Positions 1-8,938 of a DNA stretch of 64,000 nucleotides are shown here, piece by piece. This DNA is from Novosphingobium sp. PP1Y (lineage in GTDB: Bacteria; Pseudomonadota; Alphaproteobacteria; Sphingomonadales; Sphingomonadaceae). Within the stretch, counting starts at the first letter, position 1; every line of letters starts with the position of its first letter. The position numbers and the translations under genes are program-made. Where the stretch lies: positions 124,001-188,000 of the forward strand of contig NC_015583.1 in assembly GCF_000253255.1 (NCBI RefSeq), given 5' to 3'. Under the pieces are notes generated by a model that was not told the DNA's origin, ran no database searches, and worked only from the letters and a program-made list of their open reading frames with translations.

Positions 1-696
1 CGCGACAAGATGCACCGCGAGGCCATGGCCAGCCAGGCGCAGACCGATTCCATGCGCATGTTCCTCGAAGGCCTGGAAGGCGGAAAGCCCGCACCGGGCG
101 AAGTCGGCCAGCAACCCGAATGGTTCTACAAGGGCGACGGCTCGCAGCTCGTCGGCCCGAACGATCCGCTGCTCATGCCCGCCTTCGCCAAGGACGGCAG
201 CGAGGAACCGGAAGTCGCCGGCATCTACATCGTCGGCGAGGACGGCGCGCCCTATCGCATCGGCTTCGCGCTCGCCAACGAGTATTCCGATCATGTGACC
301 GAGCGGCACAACTACCTCTGGCTCGCCCATTCCAAGCTGCGCCAGGCCGCCCTGGGAGCGGAACTGCTACTGGGAACCCCGCCCACGGGGATCGAGGGCA
401 CGAGCCGTATCCTGCGGAACGGAAAGACGCTTTGGGAAAAGCCGTTCCTGTCCGGCGAGGCCAACATGTCGCACACCATCGCCAACCTCGAACACCACCA
501 CTTCAAGTACGACCTGTTCTGCCGCCCCGGCGATGTCCACGTCCACTTCTTCGGCACCGCGACCCTGTCCTTCAGCGACGGCGTGACGACGCAGGAAGGC
601 GACGTCTTCGAGATCTCGGCGTCCCCCTTCACGCTGCCGGTATCCAATCCGCTCGTACGCGCCCGGGAGCGCGCCGTTACGGTCAGGACGCTCTGA
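1..696 (+). CDS. AraD1/GguC family protein (FAH-like), 5' end outside window
   Basis: The reading frame is open from the first base, so only the C-terminal ~231 residues are present. The block NEYSDHVTERHNYLWLAHSKL, followed by MSHTIANLEHHHFKYDLF and GDVHVHFFGTATLSF, is typical of GguC/AraD1 proteins. These are fumarylacetoacetate-hydrolase-fold enzymes linked to L-arabinose and galactose operons. The probable role is handling a 2-keto-3-deoxy sugar acid in the oxidative L-arabinose route; the exact reaction cannot be fixed from sequence. A galactose/arabinose dehydrogenase gene starts 3 bp downstream, so the two are probably co-transcribed. An internal ATG at 10 is not the true start, because family members are about 330 residues long. 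Confidence 0.85.
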   Translation, partial: RDKMHREAMASQAQTDSMRMFLEGLEGGKPAPGEVGQQPEWFYKGDGSQLVGPNDPLLMPAFAKDGSEEPEVAGIYIVGEDGAPYRIGFALANEYSDHVTERHNYLWLAHSKLRQAALGAELLLGTPPTGIEGTSRILRNGKTLWEKPFLSGEANMSHTIANLEHHHFKYDLFCRPGDVHVHFFGTATLSFSDGVTTQEGDVFEISASPFTLPVSNPLVRARERAVTVRTL

Positions 697-699
697 ACC

Positions 700-1626
700 A
701 TGGACCCGATCCGCATTGCCGTCGTCGGCCTAGGCAAGATCGCCCGGGACCAGCATCTGCCGGCCATCGCCGGGAACGCCGCCTTCAGCCTCGCCGCAAC
801 CGTCAGCCCCGATGATCCCGGGTTGGACGGCATTGCCCACTTTGCCGGCCTCGAGGAACTGCTGGAGCACGGCCCGGCCATCGACGCCGTCTCGCTGTGC
901 ACTCCGCCGCAGGTCCGCTACGACCTCGCCGCGCTGGCGCTGAAGCGCGGCGCCCACGTCTTCCTCGAAAAGCCCCCGGGCGCAACGCTCAGCGAAGTCG
1001 TCGCCTTGCGCGAGCGCGCCGACAAGGTCGGCGTCTCCCTGTTCGCGGCATGGCATTCGCGCTTCGCCGCAGGCGTCGCACCGGCGCGCGCATGGCTCGC
1101 CGAGCGAAGGATCGATACCGTATCCATCGTCTGGCGCGAGGACGTTCGCGTCTGGCATCCCGGGCAGGCGTGGATCTGGGAACCCGGCGGGCTGGGCGTG
1201 TTCGACCCAGGCATCAACGCCCTGTCCATATTGACCCATATCCTGCCGCGCCCGGTCTTCCTCAAGACCGCCACGCTCAGCATACCCGAAAACCGCGCAG
1301 CCCCGATTGCAGCAGACCTGAACTTGCGCGACACGGCAGGCGCTCACATCCACATGGACCTCGACTGGCGCCAGACCGGCCCGCAAAGCTGGGACATCGT
1401 CGTCGAAACCGACGCCGGAACGCTCAAGCTCTCCAGCGGCGGCGCGGTGCTGGCCCTGCCCAACGGCACCGAACACAACGAGGACCTGGAATATCCCGGC
1501 CTCTACGCTCGCTTCGCGAACCTCATCCGCGGCGGACGCAGCGACGTGGATCTCGATCCCCTGCGCCTCGTTGCCGACGCCTTCCTGCGCGGCAAACGCG
1601 AATCCGTAGAACCGTTTCACGACTGA
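700..1626 (+). CDS. Gfo/Idh/MocA dehydrogenase, probable D-galactose/L-arabinose 1-dehydrogenase
   Basis: A 308-residue protein with an N-terminal Rossmann motif (AVVGLGKIARDQHLPAI, residues ~7-23). The family motif FLEKPPG holds the catalytic-site lysine, and a typical C-terminal substrate-binding domain follows. This form matches the NAD(P)-dependent galactose/L-arabinose 1-dehydrogenases that convert the sugar to its lactone. Context agrees: an AraD1-like gene lies upstream, and dgoK and dgoA lie downstream. It starts 3 bp after the preceding stop. The lactonase and galactonate dehydratase that would complete the pathway are not in the window and may lie upstream. Substrate choice between galactose and arabinose is inferred. 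Confidence 0.8.
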   Translation: MDPIRIAVVGLGKIARDQHLPAIAGNAAFSLAATVSPDDPGLDGIAHFAGLEELLEHGPAIDAVSLCTPPQVRYDLAALALKRGAHVFLEKPPGATLSEVVALRERADKVGVSLFAAWHSRFAAGVAPARAWLAERRIDTVSIVWREDVRVWHPGQAWIWEPGGLGVFDPGINALSILTHILPRPVFLKTATLSIPENRAAPIAADLNLRDTAGAHIHMDLDWRQTGPQSWDIVVETDAGTLKLSSGGAVLALPNGTEHNEDLEYPGLYARFANLIRGGRSDVDLDPLRLVADAFLRGKRESVEPFHD

Positions 1627-1650
1627 TTCCCAAAGGGAGGAGAGAACACG

Positions 1651-3216
1651 ATGCTGAAGGCCCTTCGCCATGCGACGAAGCTGCTGTTGCTGGGCGCGAC
1701 TGCGCTTGCCGGCGTCGCCCAGGCCGATACCGGCGGGAAGTCGACGACGGCGACCATCCATGCCGATACGCCTGGCCCGGTCTACAACAAGGATATCTTC
1801 ACTCAGTTCGCCGAACACCTGGGCAACGGGATCTACGGAGGCCTGTGGGTGGGCAAGGACAGCAAGATCCCCAATACCAACGGCTTTCGCAACGATGTGG
1901 TAAGCGCCCTTCGCGACCTCTCGGTGCCCGTGATCCGCTGGCCGGGTGGATGCTTTGCCGACTAATATCACTGGCGCGAAGGCATCGGCCCGCAGAACGA
2001 ACGCCCGGTCAAGGTCAATACCCATTGGGGCGGCGTAACCGAGCCCAACAGCGTAGGCACGCACGAGTTCTTCGAGCTTGTGCGCCAAGTGGGCGCGCAG
2101 GCCTACGTGGCCGGCAATGTGGGCAACGGTTCGCCGCGCGAGATGGCTGAATGGGTCGAGTACATGACCGCCCCCGCAGGCAGCCTTGCCGACGAACGTG
2201 CCAGGAACGGCCACAAGGAACCCTGGGCGGTTCCCTATTTCGGCGTGGGCAATGAGCTGTGGGGCTGCGGCGGCAATATGCGCGCGGAATACGCCGCCGA
2301 CGTGACGCGCCGCTATGCCACCTTCATCAAGGCCCCTGCCGGGACCAGCATCCTTAAGGTGGCCGCAGGCGCGAATGGCGACGACTACGACTGGACCGAG
2401 ACGCTGATGCGCGACGCCGCACAAACGCTCGATGGCCTGTCCTTGCACTACTACGTGCTGCCCGATGGCGGCTGGCCGCCGCGCGCGCCTGCTGTCGGTT
2501 TCGACGAAAGCGCCTGGGCCGACACCCTGCATGAAGCCTGGCGAATGGACGAGCTCATCACCAAACACAGCGCCATCATGGACAAGTACGATCCGGAAAA
2601 GCGCATGTTCCTGGCCGTCGATGAATGGGGGGCATGGTACGCGCAGGACCCGGGAACCCATCCCGGCTTCCTGCGCCAGCAGAACACCCTGCGCGATGCG
2701 CTGATCGCCGCGATCAACCTCGACATCTTCGCCAAGCACGCAGACCGCGTGCGCATGACCGCCATTGCCCAGATGGTCAACGTGCTGCAGGCAATGATCC
2801 TGACCGATGGCGACAAGATGGTCCTGACGCCGACGTACCACGTGTTCGAGATGTACAAGCCCTGGCAGGACGCCACCGTGCTGCCGATCGATATCGACAC
2901 CCCCACTTACGCCAAGGGCAAGTACACCTTGCCCGCCGTGAGCGGATCGGCGGTCAAGGCAAAGGACGGCAAGATCCACATCGGTCTTTCCAATGCCGAC
3001 CCCAATCAGTCGAATACCGTGACGATTGCACTCGAAGGCGTAAACGCGAAGCGGGTGTCGGGCCGCGTCCTCACAGCCGCGAAGATCGATGCGCACAATA
3101 CCTTCGATGCCCCGCAGGCAGTAAGGCCCGCATCCTTCCATGGAGCGAGCATCAAGGGCGGCAAACTCATCGTTACCTTGCCGGCCAAGTCGGTCGTCGT
3201 GCTCGATCTACAATGA
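1651..3216 (+). pseudogene. GH51 alpha-L-arabinofuranosidase interrupted by an in-frame TAA
   Basis: A strong ribosome site (GGGAGGAGAG) precedes the ATG at 1651, and a signal peptide ends at AQA. The frame stops at TAA 1963-1965 (codon 105) inside the conserved block WPGGCFAD-x-YHWREGIGP, where the family has Glu. It then stays open in the same frame to 3216. Downstream of the stop are the GH51 acid/base Glu (GNELWG, codon 202) and the nucleophile Glu (VDEWGAWY, codon 325). A single G to T change at 1963 (GAA to TAA) explains the defect. Without readthrough the product is a 104-residue fragment with no catalytic residue. The enzyme would have released L-arabinose from arabinan or arabinoxylan in the periplasm. 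The end overlaps dgoK by 3 bases of ATGA, so polar effects on translation are possible. Confidence 0.92.
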
Positions 3217-4103
3217 GCGAGGCCTACGTTCTTGGCGACTGGGGAACCAGTCGCCTGCGGCTCTACCGAATGAGCGGCGCGGACCCGACTGCAAGGCTCA
3301 ACGGCCCCGGAACGGGCGCGCTGGAAATCAGCGCCGAGAGCGTGTTGGCCGAGAGGCTGGAGGTCTGGCTTGGCGAAGGCCGTCTGGCAGACGTCACCCT
3401 GTGCGGCATGGCCGGGGCACCCGGGGCACTTCTGCCCGCAGGCTATGCCCCATGTCCCGCGGATGCGAACTCATGGTTGGCCTCACGCGCGACCACGCAA
3501 GTCGCGGGCGTGAATGTTGCGGTTCTGCCGGGCCTGAGTTGCCGCACCGAAGCCGGGGTGCCGGAAGTCATGCGCGGCGAGGAAACCCAGGTCTTCGGCG
3601 CACTCGTGCTGGAGCCGTCTCTCGCCCAAGGTGAAAACATCGTCGTGCTGCCGGGCACGCACAGCAAGTGGGTCCGGCTGCGTAACGGGTCCATTACCGG
3701 ATTTCGAACCCATCCTACCGGCGAGCTCTTTGCGCTGCTGGCCGGCCAGTCGACCTTGACCGGGCCCGACATGCCCGGCGACGGCACTTTCCAAGACGGC
3801 TTCGCACGCGGTCTGGTGCGGTCGCACGAGCCGTTCACTTCGGCCCTTTTCGAGGCACGAGCAGCGCGCATGCTCGACGGCAAGTCGAAAGACTGGTCGC
3901 GCGGCTACCTCTCCGGCCTGCTGATCGGTGGCGAGGTCAGGGCCGAGGCCGGGGCGGGATCGGACATCGTCCTGATCGGCGACCCATCGCTGTGCAAGCT
4001 TTATGAGAACGGCCTGCTCAGATTGGGCTGCAAGGCCACGCGCATCGACGGCGATGCAGCGGTTGTGGCCGGGCTGCGACTTGCAAGAGGACCCAAGTCA
4101 TGA
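3213..4103 (+). CDS. dgoK: 2-dehydro-3-deoxygalactonokinase
   Basis: A 296-residue sugar kinase of the DgoK family. The N-terminal GDWGTSRLRLY is the phosphate-binding strand, and the block LPGTHSKWVRL and a C-terminal GDAAVVAGL segment also match. It phosphorylates 2-keto-3-deoxygalactonate with ATP, the second-last step of the De Ley-Doudoroff galactose pathway. The longer open frame reaching back to 2625 lies antiphase over the GH51 gene and is not used. The ATG at 3213 overlaps the upstream TGA in ATGA, and the protein aligns with family N-termini from there. The stop in turn overlaps the dgoA start, which shows tight translational coupling. Confidence 0.93.
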   Translation: MSEAYVLGDWGTSRLRLYRMSGADPTARLNGPGTGALEISAESVLAERLEVWLGEGRLADVTLCGMAGAPGALLPAGYAPCPADANSWLASRATTQVAGVNVAVLPGLSCRTEAGVPEVMRGEETQVFGALVLEPSLAQGENIVVLPGTHSKWVRLRNGSITGFRTHPTGELFALLAGQSTLTGPDMPGDGTFQDGFARGLVRSHEPFTSALFEARAARMLDGKSKDWSRGYLSGLLIGGEVRAEAGAGSDIVLIGDPSLCKLYENGLLRLGCKATRIDGDAAVVAGLRLARGPKS

Positions 4104-4732
4104 AGATCGAAGACGCCCTGGCAACTGGAGCCCCGCCCATCGCCGCCATCCTGCGCGGCATCAGGCCGCCCGAGGCAGTCGCGGTCGGAAATGCGCTGAT
4201 CGAGGCGGGCATCCGCATCATCGAAGTGCCGTTCAATTCGCCCGATCCAGCGGCCTCGATCGCGGCCATGGCCGATGCGCTTGGCGACCGCGCCGCGATC
4301 GGCGGCGGCACGGTGATTTCCGCCGCCCTGGCGGAAACCCTTGGCGGCGCGGGCGGAGCCTTCATGGTGTCGCCCAACGTCGATCCCGCCGTCATCGCCC
4401 GCTCGATCGCATTGGGCATGGACGTGCTTCCGGGTTTCCTCACGCCAACCGAGGCCTTTGCCGCCATCGATGCCGGGGCACGGGACCTGAAGCTCTTTCC
4501 CGGCTCTTCGCTGGGCAGCGGCTATATCAAGGCCATCGGTGAAGTCCTGCCCAAGCACGTGCGCATCTGGGCCGTAGGCGGCGTGGGACCGGCAAATCTG
4601 GCCGAATACCGGGCCGCCGGCTGTTTCGGTATCGGCGTGGGAAGCAGTCTCTACAAGCCAGGATTCGATGCCGACACCGTCGGTGCAAAGGCGCGCGAGA
4701 TCGTCGCTGCCTGGCACGCTGCGAGCGCCTGA
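4100..4732 (+). CDS. dgoA: 2-dehydro-3-deoxy-6-phosphogalactonate aldolase
   Basis: A 210-residue class I KDPG/KDPGal aldolase. The Schiff-base lysine is K131 in DLKLFPGSSLG, and E42 (IIEVPFNSP) is the expected acid/base. IGGGTV and the phosphate-binding AVGGVGP are also present. It splits KDPGal into pyruvate and glyceraldehyde 3-phosphate in the cytoplasm. The start overlaps dgoK by ATGA. It is placed directly after the kinase that makes its substrate, so the galactose branch looks intact even though the neighbouring arabinanases are broken. Confidence 0.93.
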   Translation: MKIEDALATGAPPIAAILRGIRPPEAVAVGNALIEAGIRIIEVPFNSPDPAASIAAMADALGDRAAIGGGTVISAALAETLGGAGGAFMVSPNVDPAVIARSIALGMDVLPGFLTPTEAFAAIDAGARDLKLFPGSSLGSGYIKAIGEVLPKHVRIWAVGGVGPANLAEYRAAGCFGIGVGSSLYKPGFDADTVGAKAREIVAAWHAASA

Positions 4733-4919
4733 TCAAGGCTAAGACGTCTCTCATCCTGGCTGGGCGCTTGGCCTGTGCGCCGGTGTCGCCAGTGCCGAGG
4801 CGCAACGGACGCCGCAGAACCACGACAGCGCCTCGCTCACCTTCAATGCGCAGCATTCAGGCGATCTGACGGCACACGATCCGGTGATCATCCGCGAAGG
4901 CGACACCTACTATGTGTGA
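4729..4919 (+). pseudogene. 5' remnant of a GH43 endo-arabinanase-like gene
   Basis: Right after dgoA one frame reads IKAKTSLILAG (4732-4764). A second frame then continues ALGLCAGVASAEAQ, and the join is restored by adding one G to the GGG at 4762-4764. The result is a signal peptide, followed by SGDLTAHDPVIIREGDTYYV, the N-terminal block of GH43 arabinanases with its catalytic Asp. The frame ends at TGA 4917-4919, and no further GH43 sequence follows. The expected ATG at 4729 is CTG; if base 4729 were A, it would overlap the dgoA stop as ATGA, like the genes upstream. Three lesions (lost start, frameshift, truncation) mark an old pseudogene. Confidence 0.75.
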
Positions 4920-5164
4920 CCTGACTGTTACCTGTCGCAGTCGCCCTGACATGAACACCACGGGCCTGCCCACAATGGACCCACTCCATTTTGCAGGTCT
5001 TCGTCTTCGCGAACACGAGCGCTCCTTCCCGCAATGGTTGCTGACTACCGGCCCGGCACTGACACACGACTGTAATCGATTTCACCCTGTAGCGTCATCT
5101 TTCGCAGCTAGTGCGCCCGAACTTCGGCGGCACGGTCGCACGCCGGCAAGTAGCAGGGATTTCG

Positions 5165-7537
5165 ATGAAGAACTTAATCACGGTAAGCTGGATCGCGCTT
5201 GCGTTCATGGGCGTGCCGGCCATGGCCCAGACAGCCACAGCCGAGGCTGTAACCTCGAGCCAATCGGACGCCATAGTCGTTACCGGCACCCGCGAACGCT
5301 CGCGCACCATCTTCGAGACACTCGCCCCGATTGATTCGCTGAGCCAGGATGCCGTGCGTTCAAGCGTTTCGGGCGATCTGAACGACACCCTTGCCCAGTT
5401 GCTGCCATCCTACAATATCCAGCGCCTTCCGGCCGCGGACGGCCAGGCCTTTGTGCGTCCGGCTACCCTGCGCGGGCTTTCCGCCGACCAGACGCTCGTC
5501 CTCTTGAATGGCAAGCGCTACCATCGCTCGGCGCTGCTCGGCACGCGCGGGGCCCAGGCCGCCGATCTCGCCAGCATTCCCTCACTGGCGATCAAGCGCA
5601 TCGAGGTACTTCGCGACGGTGCAGCGGCGCAGTATGGTTCGGATGCGATTGCCGGCGTCATCAACATCATCCTCGAAGACGAGCCGGGCATGAGCGCGTA
5701 TTCGCAGTTCTCGCAATACTATGAGGGCGATGGCAACGAGTACCAGGTCGGCGCGCGGGGCGGCATCGCGCTCGGCGACAGGGGCAGCATTGTCCTTACC
5801 GGCCAGTACGACCACGCCGAGGCAACCTCGCGCACCCGCCAGCGCGCCGATGCCGAAGCGTTGCAAGAAGCTAACCCCGATCTTGACGTGCCCAATCCCG
5901 TCCAGCGCTGGGGCCAGCCAGACGAGGAGCGCATTCATGGCTCACTCGATGCACGCTACGAATTTTCCGAGGCGATCGAAGTCTATGGCTTCGTCACGGC
6001 GCAGGACGGCGACGGCGTAACCGACTTCAACTGGCGCAATCCCACTGCGACAGCCAGCGTCTTCAAGGACACCGCGGCCTTTCCCGGGTTCAACTTCGCC
6101 CAGTGGTACCCGGCCGGTTTCACGCCGCGCTTTTCCACCCGGTACAGCGACATCCAGACCTCTGCCGGACTGCGCGGCGAGATTGCCCCTGCCTTCACTT
6201 ATGACCTGAGCGGGTCATATGGCCGCAGCACGATCGAATACGGCATGACCGAAAGCCTCAACGCCTCGATGGGGCCGGACAGCCCGACCAGCTTCTACAT
6301 CGGCAAGCTGGAACAGCGTGAGTTCAACCTCAATGCTGACTTCGTCTATCGCCTCGATGTCGGCTCGACCGAACCGATCAACGTTGCCTTCGGCGCGGAA
6401 CGCCGCCGGGAGACCTATGAGGTCGGCCAGGGTGACGACGCGTCGTGGACCATCGGCCAGGGCGCAGCCGAAGGCCTCGCTTCCAGCTCGAACGGCTATC
6501 CCGGCTTCGGACCGGATCGGGTCGGCACCTGGCACCAGACAAGCTACGCCGGTTACCTCGATCTCGAATGGCGGCCTGTCGACATGCTGACCCTGGGTGC
6601 GGCAGGGCGATACGAGGATTTCTCCTCATTCGGCGACACCTTCAACTACAAGCTGTCGGCCCGCGTGGACCCGATCGAGGGTCTAGGCATCCGGGCGACC
6701 TGGTCGACCGGCTTCCGCGCGCCCACACCGGCCCAGCTCAATACCCGCGCCACCACGCAGGGTCTAGATACGACAACGATGACGATCTACACGCAAGGTC
6801 GCCTTTCGCCATCCGATCCTCTGGCGATTGCGCTGGGAGCCAGGCCCCTGACGCCCGAGAAATCGCGCTCCTTGACTGGCGGGGTGACCTTCCAGACCGG
6901 CTTCGGCCTGTCAGGCAGCGTCGATCTCTACCAGATAAAGCTCATGGACCGTTTCAGCCAGTCGGCCACGTTCGCCGTGCCTGCGGACTACAACAACGTC
7001 GAGGGCTATTCAGCCATCAGTTACTTCACCAACGATTTCGACACCCGCACCCGCGGCATCGATGCCGTATTGTCCTATGTCACGCAGCTTGGCGCGGGAC
7101 GTCTGAAGGCCAATCTCGCCTACAACTACAATGAGACGAAGGTGACTTCGGGCACCAGCGCGGCGATTTCCAATGAAACCCAGCGGGTCCGTTTCGAGAA
7201 CGCTCTGCCCCACCACAACGGCACCGCTTCGCTGGGATATGACGTGGCGGGCTTCGAAGTCCTCGCCCGGGCGCGCTACTACGGTCCCTGGACCGATGTC
7301 TCGGGGAATGCGACCGGCGAGATCTTCCAGAAGTTCGGATCGATGGTCCTGTTCGACCTGTCGGCCGCCTACACGTTCAATGAACACTTTTCGCTGCGGG
7401 TCGGGGCGGAGAACATCTTCGATTCCTATCCTGACGAGGCGACGTTTCAGGCAGTTCGCGGCCTGATATATTCGCGCAACGCGCCCTACGACACCGATGG
7501 CGGCCAGTACTACGTCCGCCTGGGAGTGAACTTCTGA
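5165..7537 (+). CDS. TonB-dependent receptor
   Basis: A 790-residue outer-membrane receptor. The signal peptide (MKNLITVSWIALAFMGVPAMAQ) begins at the ATG at 5165, which follows an AGGGA ribosome site. The upstream in-frame ATG at 5111 would add 18 residues before the signal and is less likely. The TonB box/plug start is DAIVVTGTRERSRTIFETLAPID, and the plug contains LRGLSADQTLVLLNGKRYH and IEVLRDGAAAQYGSDAIAGVINI. The beta-barrel ends in YVRLGVNF. It imports an unknown ligand. Its stop overlaps the start of a Tat-exported PLP enzyme (TGATG), so the two should be made together. The 245 bases before it hold only a weak hairpin (AATGGA 4974-4979 with TCCATT 4985-4990). Confidence 0.95.
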   Translation: MKNLITVSWIALAFMGVPAMAQTATAEAVTSSQSDAIVVTGTRERSRTIFETLAPIDSLSQDAVRSSVSGDLNDTLAQLLPSYNIQRLPAADGQAFVRPATLRGLSADQTLVLLNGKRYHRSALLGTRGAQAADLASIPSLAIKRIEVLRDGAAAQYGSDAIAGVINIILEDEPGMSAYSQFSQYYEGDGNEYQVGARGGIALGDRGSIVLTGQYDHAEATSRTRQRADAEALQEANPDLDVPNPVQRWGQPDEERIHGSLDARYEFSEAIEVYGFVTAQDGDGVTDFNWRNPTATASVFKDTAAFPGFNFAQWYPAGFTPRFSTRYSDIQTSAGLRGEIAPAFTYDLSGSYGRSTIEYGMTESLNASMGPDSPTSFYIGKLEQREFNLNADFVYRLDVGSTEPINVAFGAERRRETYEVGQGDDASWTIGQGAAEGLASSSNGYPGFGPDRVGTWHQTSYAGYLDLEWRPVDMLTLGAAGRYEDFSSFGDTFNYKLSARVDPIEGLGIRATWSTGFRAPTPAQLNTRATTQGLDTTTMTIYTQGRLSPSDPLAIALGARPLTPEKSRSLTGGVTFQTGFGLSGSVDLYQIKLMDRFSQSATFAVPADYNNVEGYSAISYFTNDFDTRTRGIDAVLSYVTQLGAGRLKANLAYNYNETKVTSGTSAAISNETQRVRFENALPHHNGTASLGYDVAGFEVLARARYYGPWTDVSGNATGEIFQKFGSMVLFDLSAAYTFNEHFSLRVGAENIFDSYPDEATFQAVRGLIYSRNAPYDTDGGQYYVRLGVNF

Positions 7538-8820
7538 TGATCGACACCCGCACACCCCGCCGCACTGTCCTCAAGGGCGCACTTGGCTTTGCGTCGCTTA
7601 CGGTCGGAACGAAAGGGGTGGCGGGTGCCGTTCAACCGCATCTCCCGGTCGAAACCGGCGACGAGGAGGCTTTCTGGCAGGCCATCGCGGGGCAGTACGA
7701 CGTCACGCGCGAGGTCGTTCAGGTGGAAAACGGGAATTGGGGCATGATGCCCCGGCCCGTTTTCACGGCCTACCAGGAACACCTCGCGCGCGTGAATCGC
7801 GATACCAGCTACTATTCGCGCCGGGGCTTCGGCCGCGATGCAATGGCGGTCCGCGAGGAGATCGCCGATGCGCTGGGGGTTCAGCCCGACGAGATCGCCT
7901 TTACGCGCAATGCCACCGAGGCCCTCAAGGCGCTCATTCTAGGCTACAATCAGCTCAAGCCGGGCGAGGCGGTGCTCTATTCCGACCTCGATTACGATTC
8001 CATGCAGGCTTCGATGGATAGCCTCGCCGCGCGGTGCAAAGCCCGCGTGGTTCGCATCGCTTTGCCCGAACCGGCAAGCCATCAAGGCCTTCTCGCGGCC
8101 TACACGCAGGCTCTGGACGAGAATCCGCAGGTCAGGTTGCTGCTGCTTACCCGTATCGGACACCGCACGGGCCTGGCTGTGCCGGTGCGCGAAATCGCTG
8201 CCATGGCCCGCGCCCGCGGGGTCGACACGATCGTCGATGCAGCGCACTCATGGTACCAGATCGATGGCGACATCGCCGCGATGGATTGCGACTTCGTAGG
8301 GGTAAACGGCCACAAGTGGCTCGGCGCCCCGCTCGGCCTCGGCGTGATCCACATTCGCCGGGGCGCCCTGCACAAGATCGATCCGGACCCCGCCGAGAAA
8401 GGCGATGCCGGTGTGTTCAGCCGCGTCCACACCGGAACCATGGACATCTCCGCCTTGCTGACCGCACCTGACGCCCTCGCCTTTCATGCCCGGATCGGAT
8501 CGGAGCGCCGGACCCGGCGCCTGCGCGCGTTGCGCAGCCGATGGGTGGACCAGGCGCGAACTATCGCCAATGTGCAGATCCTGACACCCGAAGACCCGGA
8601 GCTGTCCGCTTCGATCACTTCGTTCCGGCTCAAAGGCCGCACCAGTGTGCAGGCCAACAAGGCCCTCGCGAAGCAGTTGCTCGACCGACACGGGATCTTC
8701 ACCGTCCACCGCGACGGCGTCGCTTCGGGAGCTTGTGTGCGGATCACTCCCGCGCTGTTCAATTCCATGGCGGAAATGGACAAGGTTGCTGCCGCCATCG
8801 CCGCGATCGCATCGAACTGA
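7537..8820 (+). CDS. Exported class V aminotransferase-fold PLP enzyme (isopenicillin-N-epimerase-like)
   Basis: A 427-residue fold-type I PLP enzyme. The Schiff-base lysine is K260 (NGHKWLGAPLG), and D234 (IVDAAHSW) should contact the pyridine nitrogen. TRNATEALKALILGY is the cofactor-phosphate region. The N-terminus has a Tat-like signal (PRRTVLKGALGFASLTV), so the protein probably folds with its cofactor and is exported to the periplasm. Relatives include isopenicillin N epimerase, cysteine desulfurase-like proteins and ergothioneine C-S lyases. Its reaction is unknown and could be epimerisation, transamination or C-S lysis. It is translationally coupled to the TonB receptor upstream, which suggests it acts on the imported ligand. 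Confidence 0.85.
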   Translation: MIDTRTPRRTVLKGALGFASLTVGTKGVAGAVQPHLPVETGDEEAFWQAIAGQYDVTREVVQVENGNWGMMPRPVFTAYQEHLARVNRDTSYYSRRGFGRDAMAVREEIADALGVQPDEIAFTRNATEALKALILGYNQLKPGEAVLYSDLDYDSMQASMDSLAARCKARVVRIALPEPASHQGLLAAYTQALDENPQVRLLLLTRIGHRTGLAVPVREIAAMARARGVDTIVDAAHSWYQIDGDIAAMDCDFVGVNGHKWLGAPLGLGVIHIRRGALHKIDPDPAEKGDAGVFSRVHTGTMDISALLTAPDALAFHARIGSERRTRRLRALRSRWVDQARTIANVQILTPEDPELSASITSFRLKGRTSVQANKALAKQLLDRHGIFTVHRDGVASGACVRITPALFNSMAEMDKVAAAIAAIASN

Positions 8821-8938
8821 TCTATTGGCTTCTGCCCGGGAAGCCGGCAATTCGCCACGAGACGCACGGCCGGATTACGCCCTGACCCGGACGGACTTCC
8901 TGCCGAACCTGCGTTGGTTCCCACTGCCCATAGCAGGC

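Noticed and set aside
1963..1965. Programmed readthrough or recoding of the GH51 TAA codon
   Set aside because: TAA is not used for selenocysteine or pyrrolysine, the residue lost is a plain Glu, and no stimulatory structure or stop-context signal is visible.
730..3141. 803-codon open frame on the minus strand across the galactose dehydrogenase and GH51 genes
   Set aside because: It lies fully antisense to a well-supported gene and a clear pseudogene, is rich in Ala/Gly/Arg/His without any domain, and arises from GC-rich codon bias.
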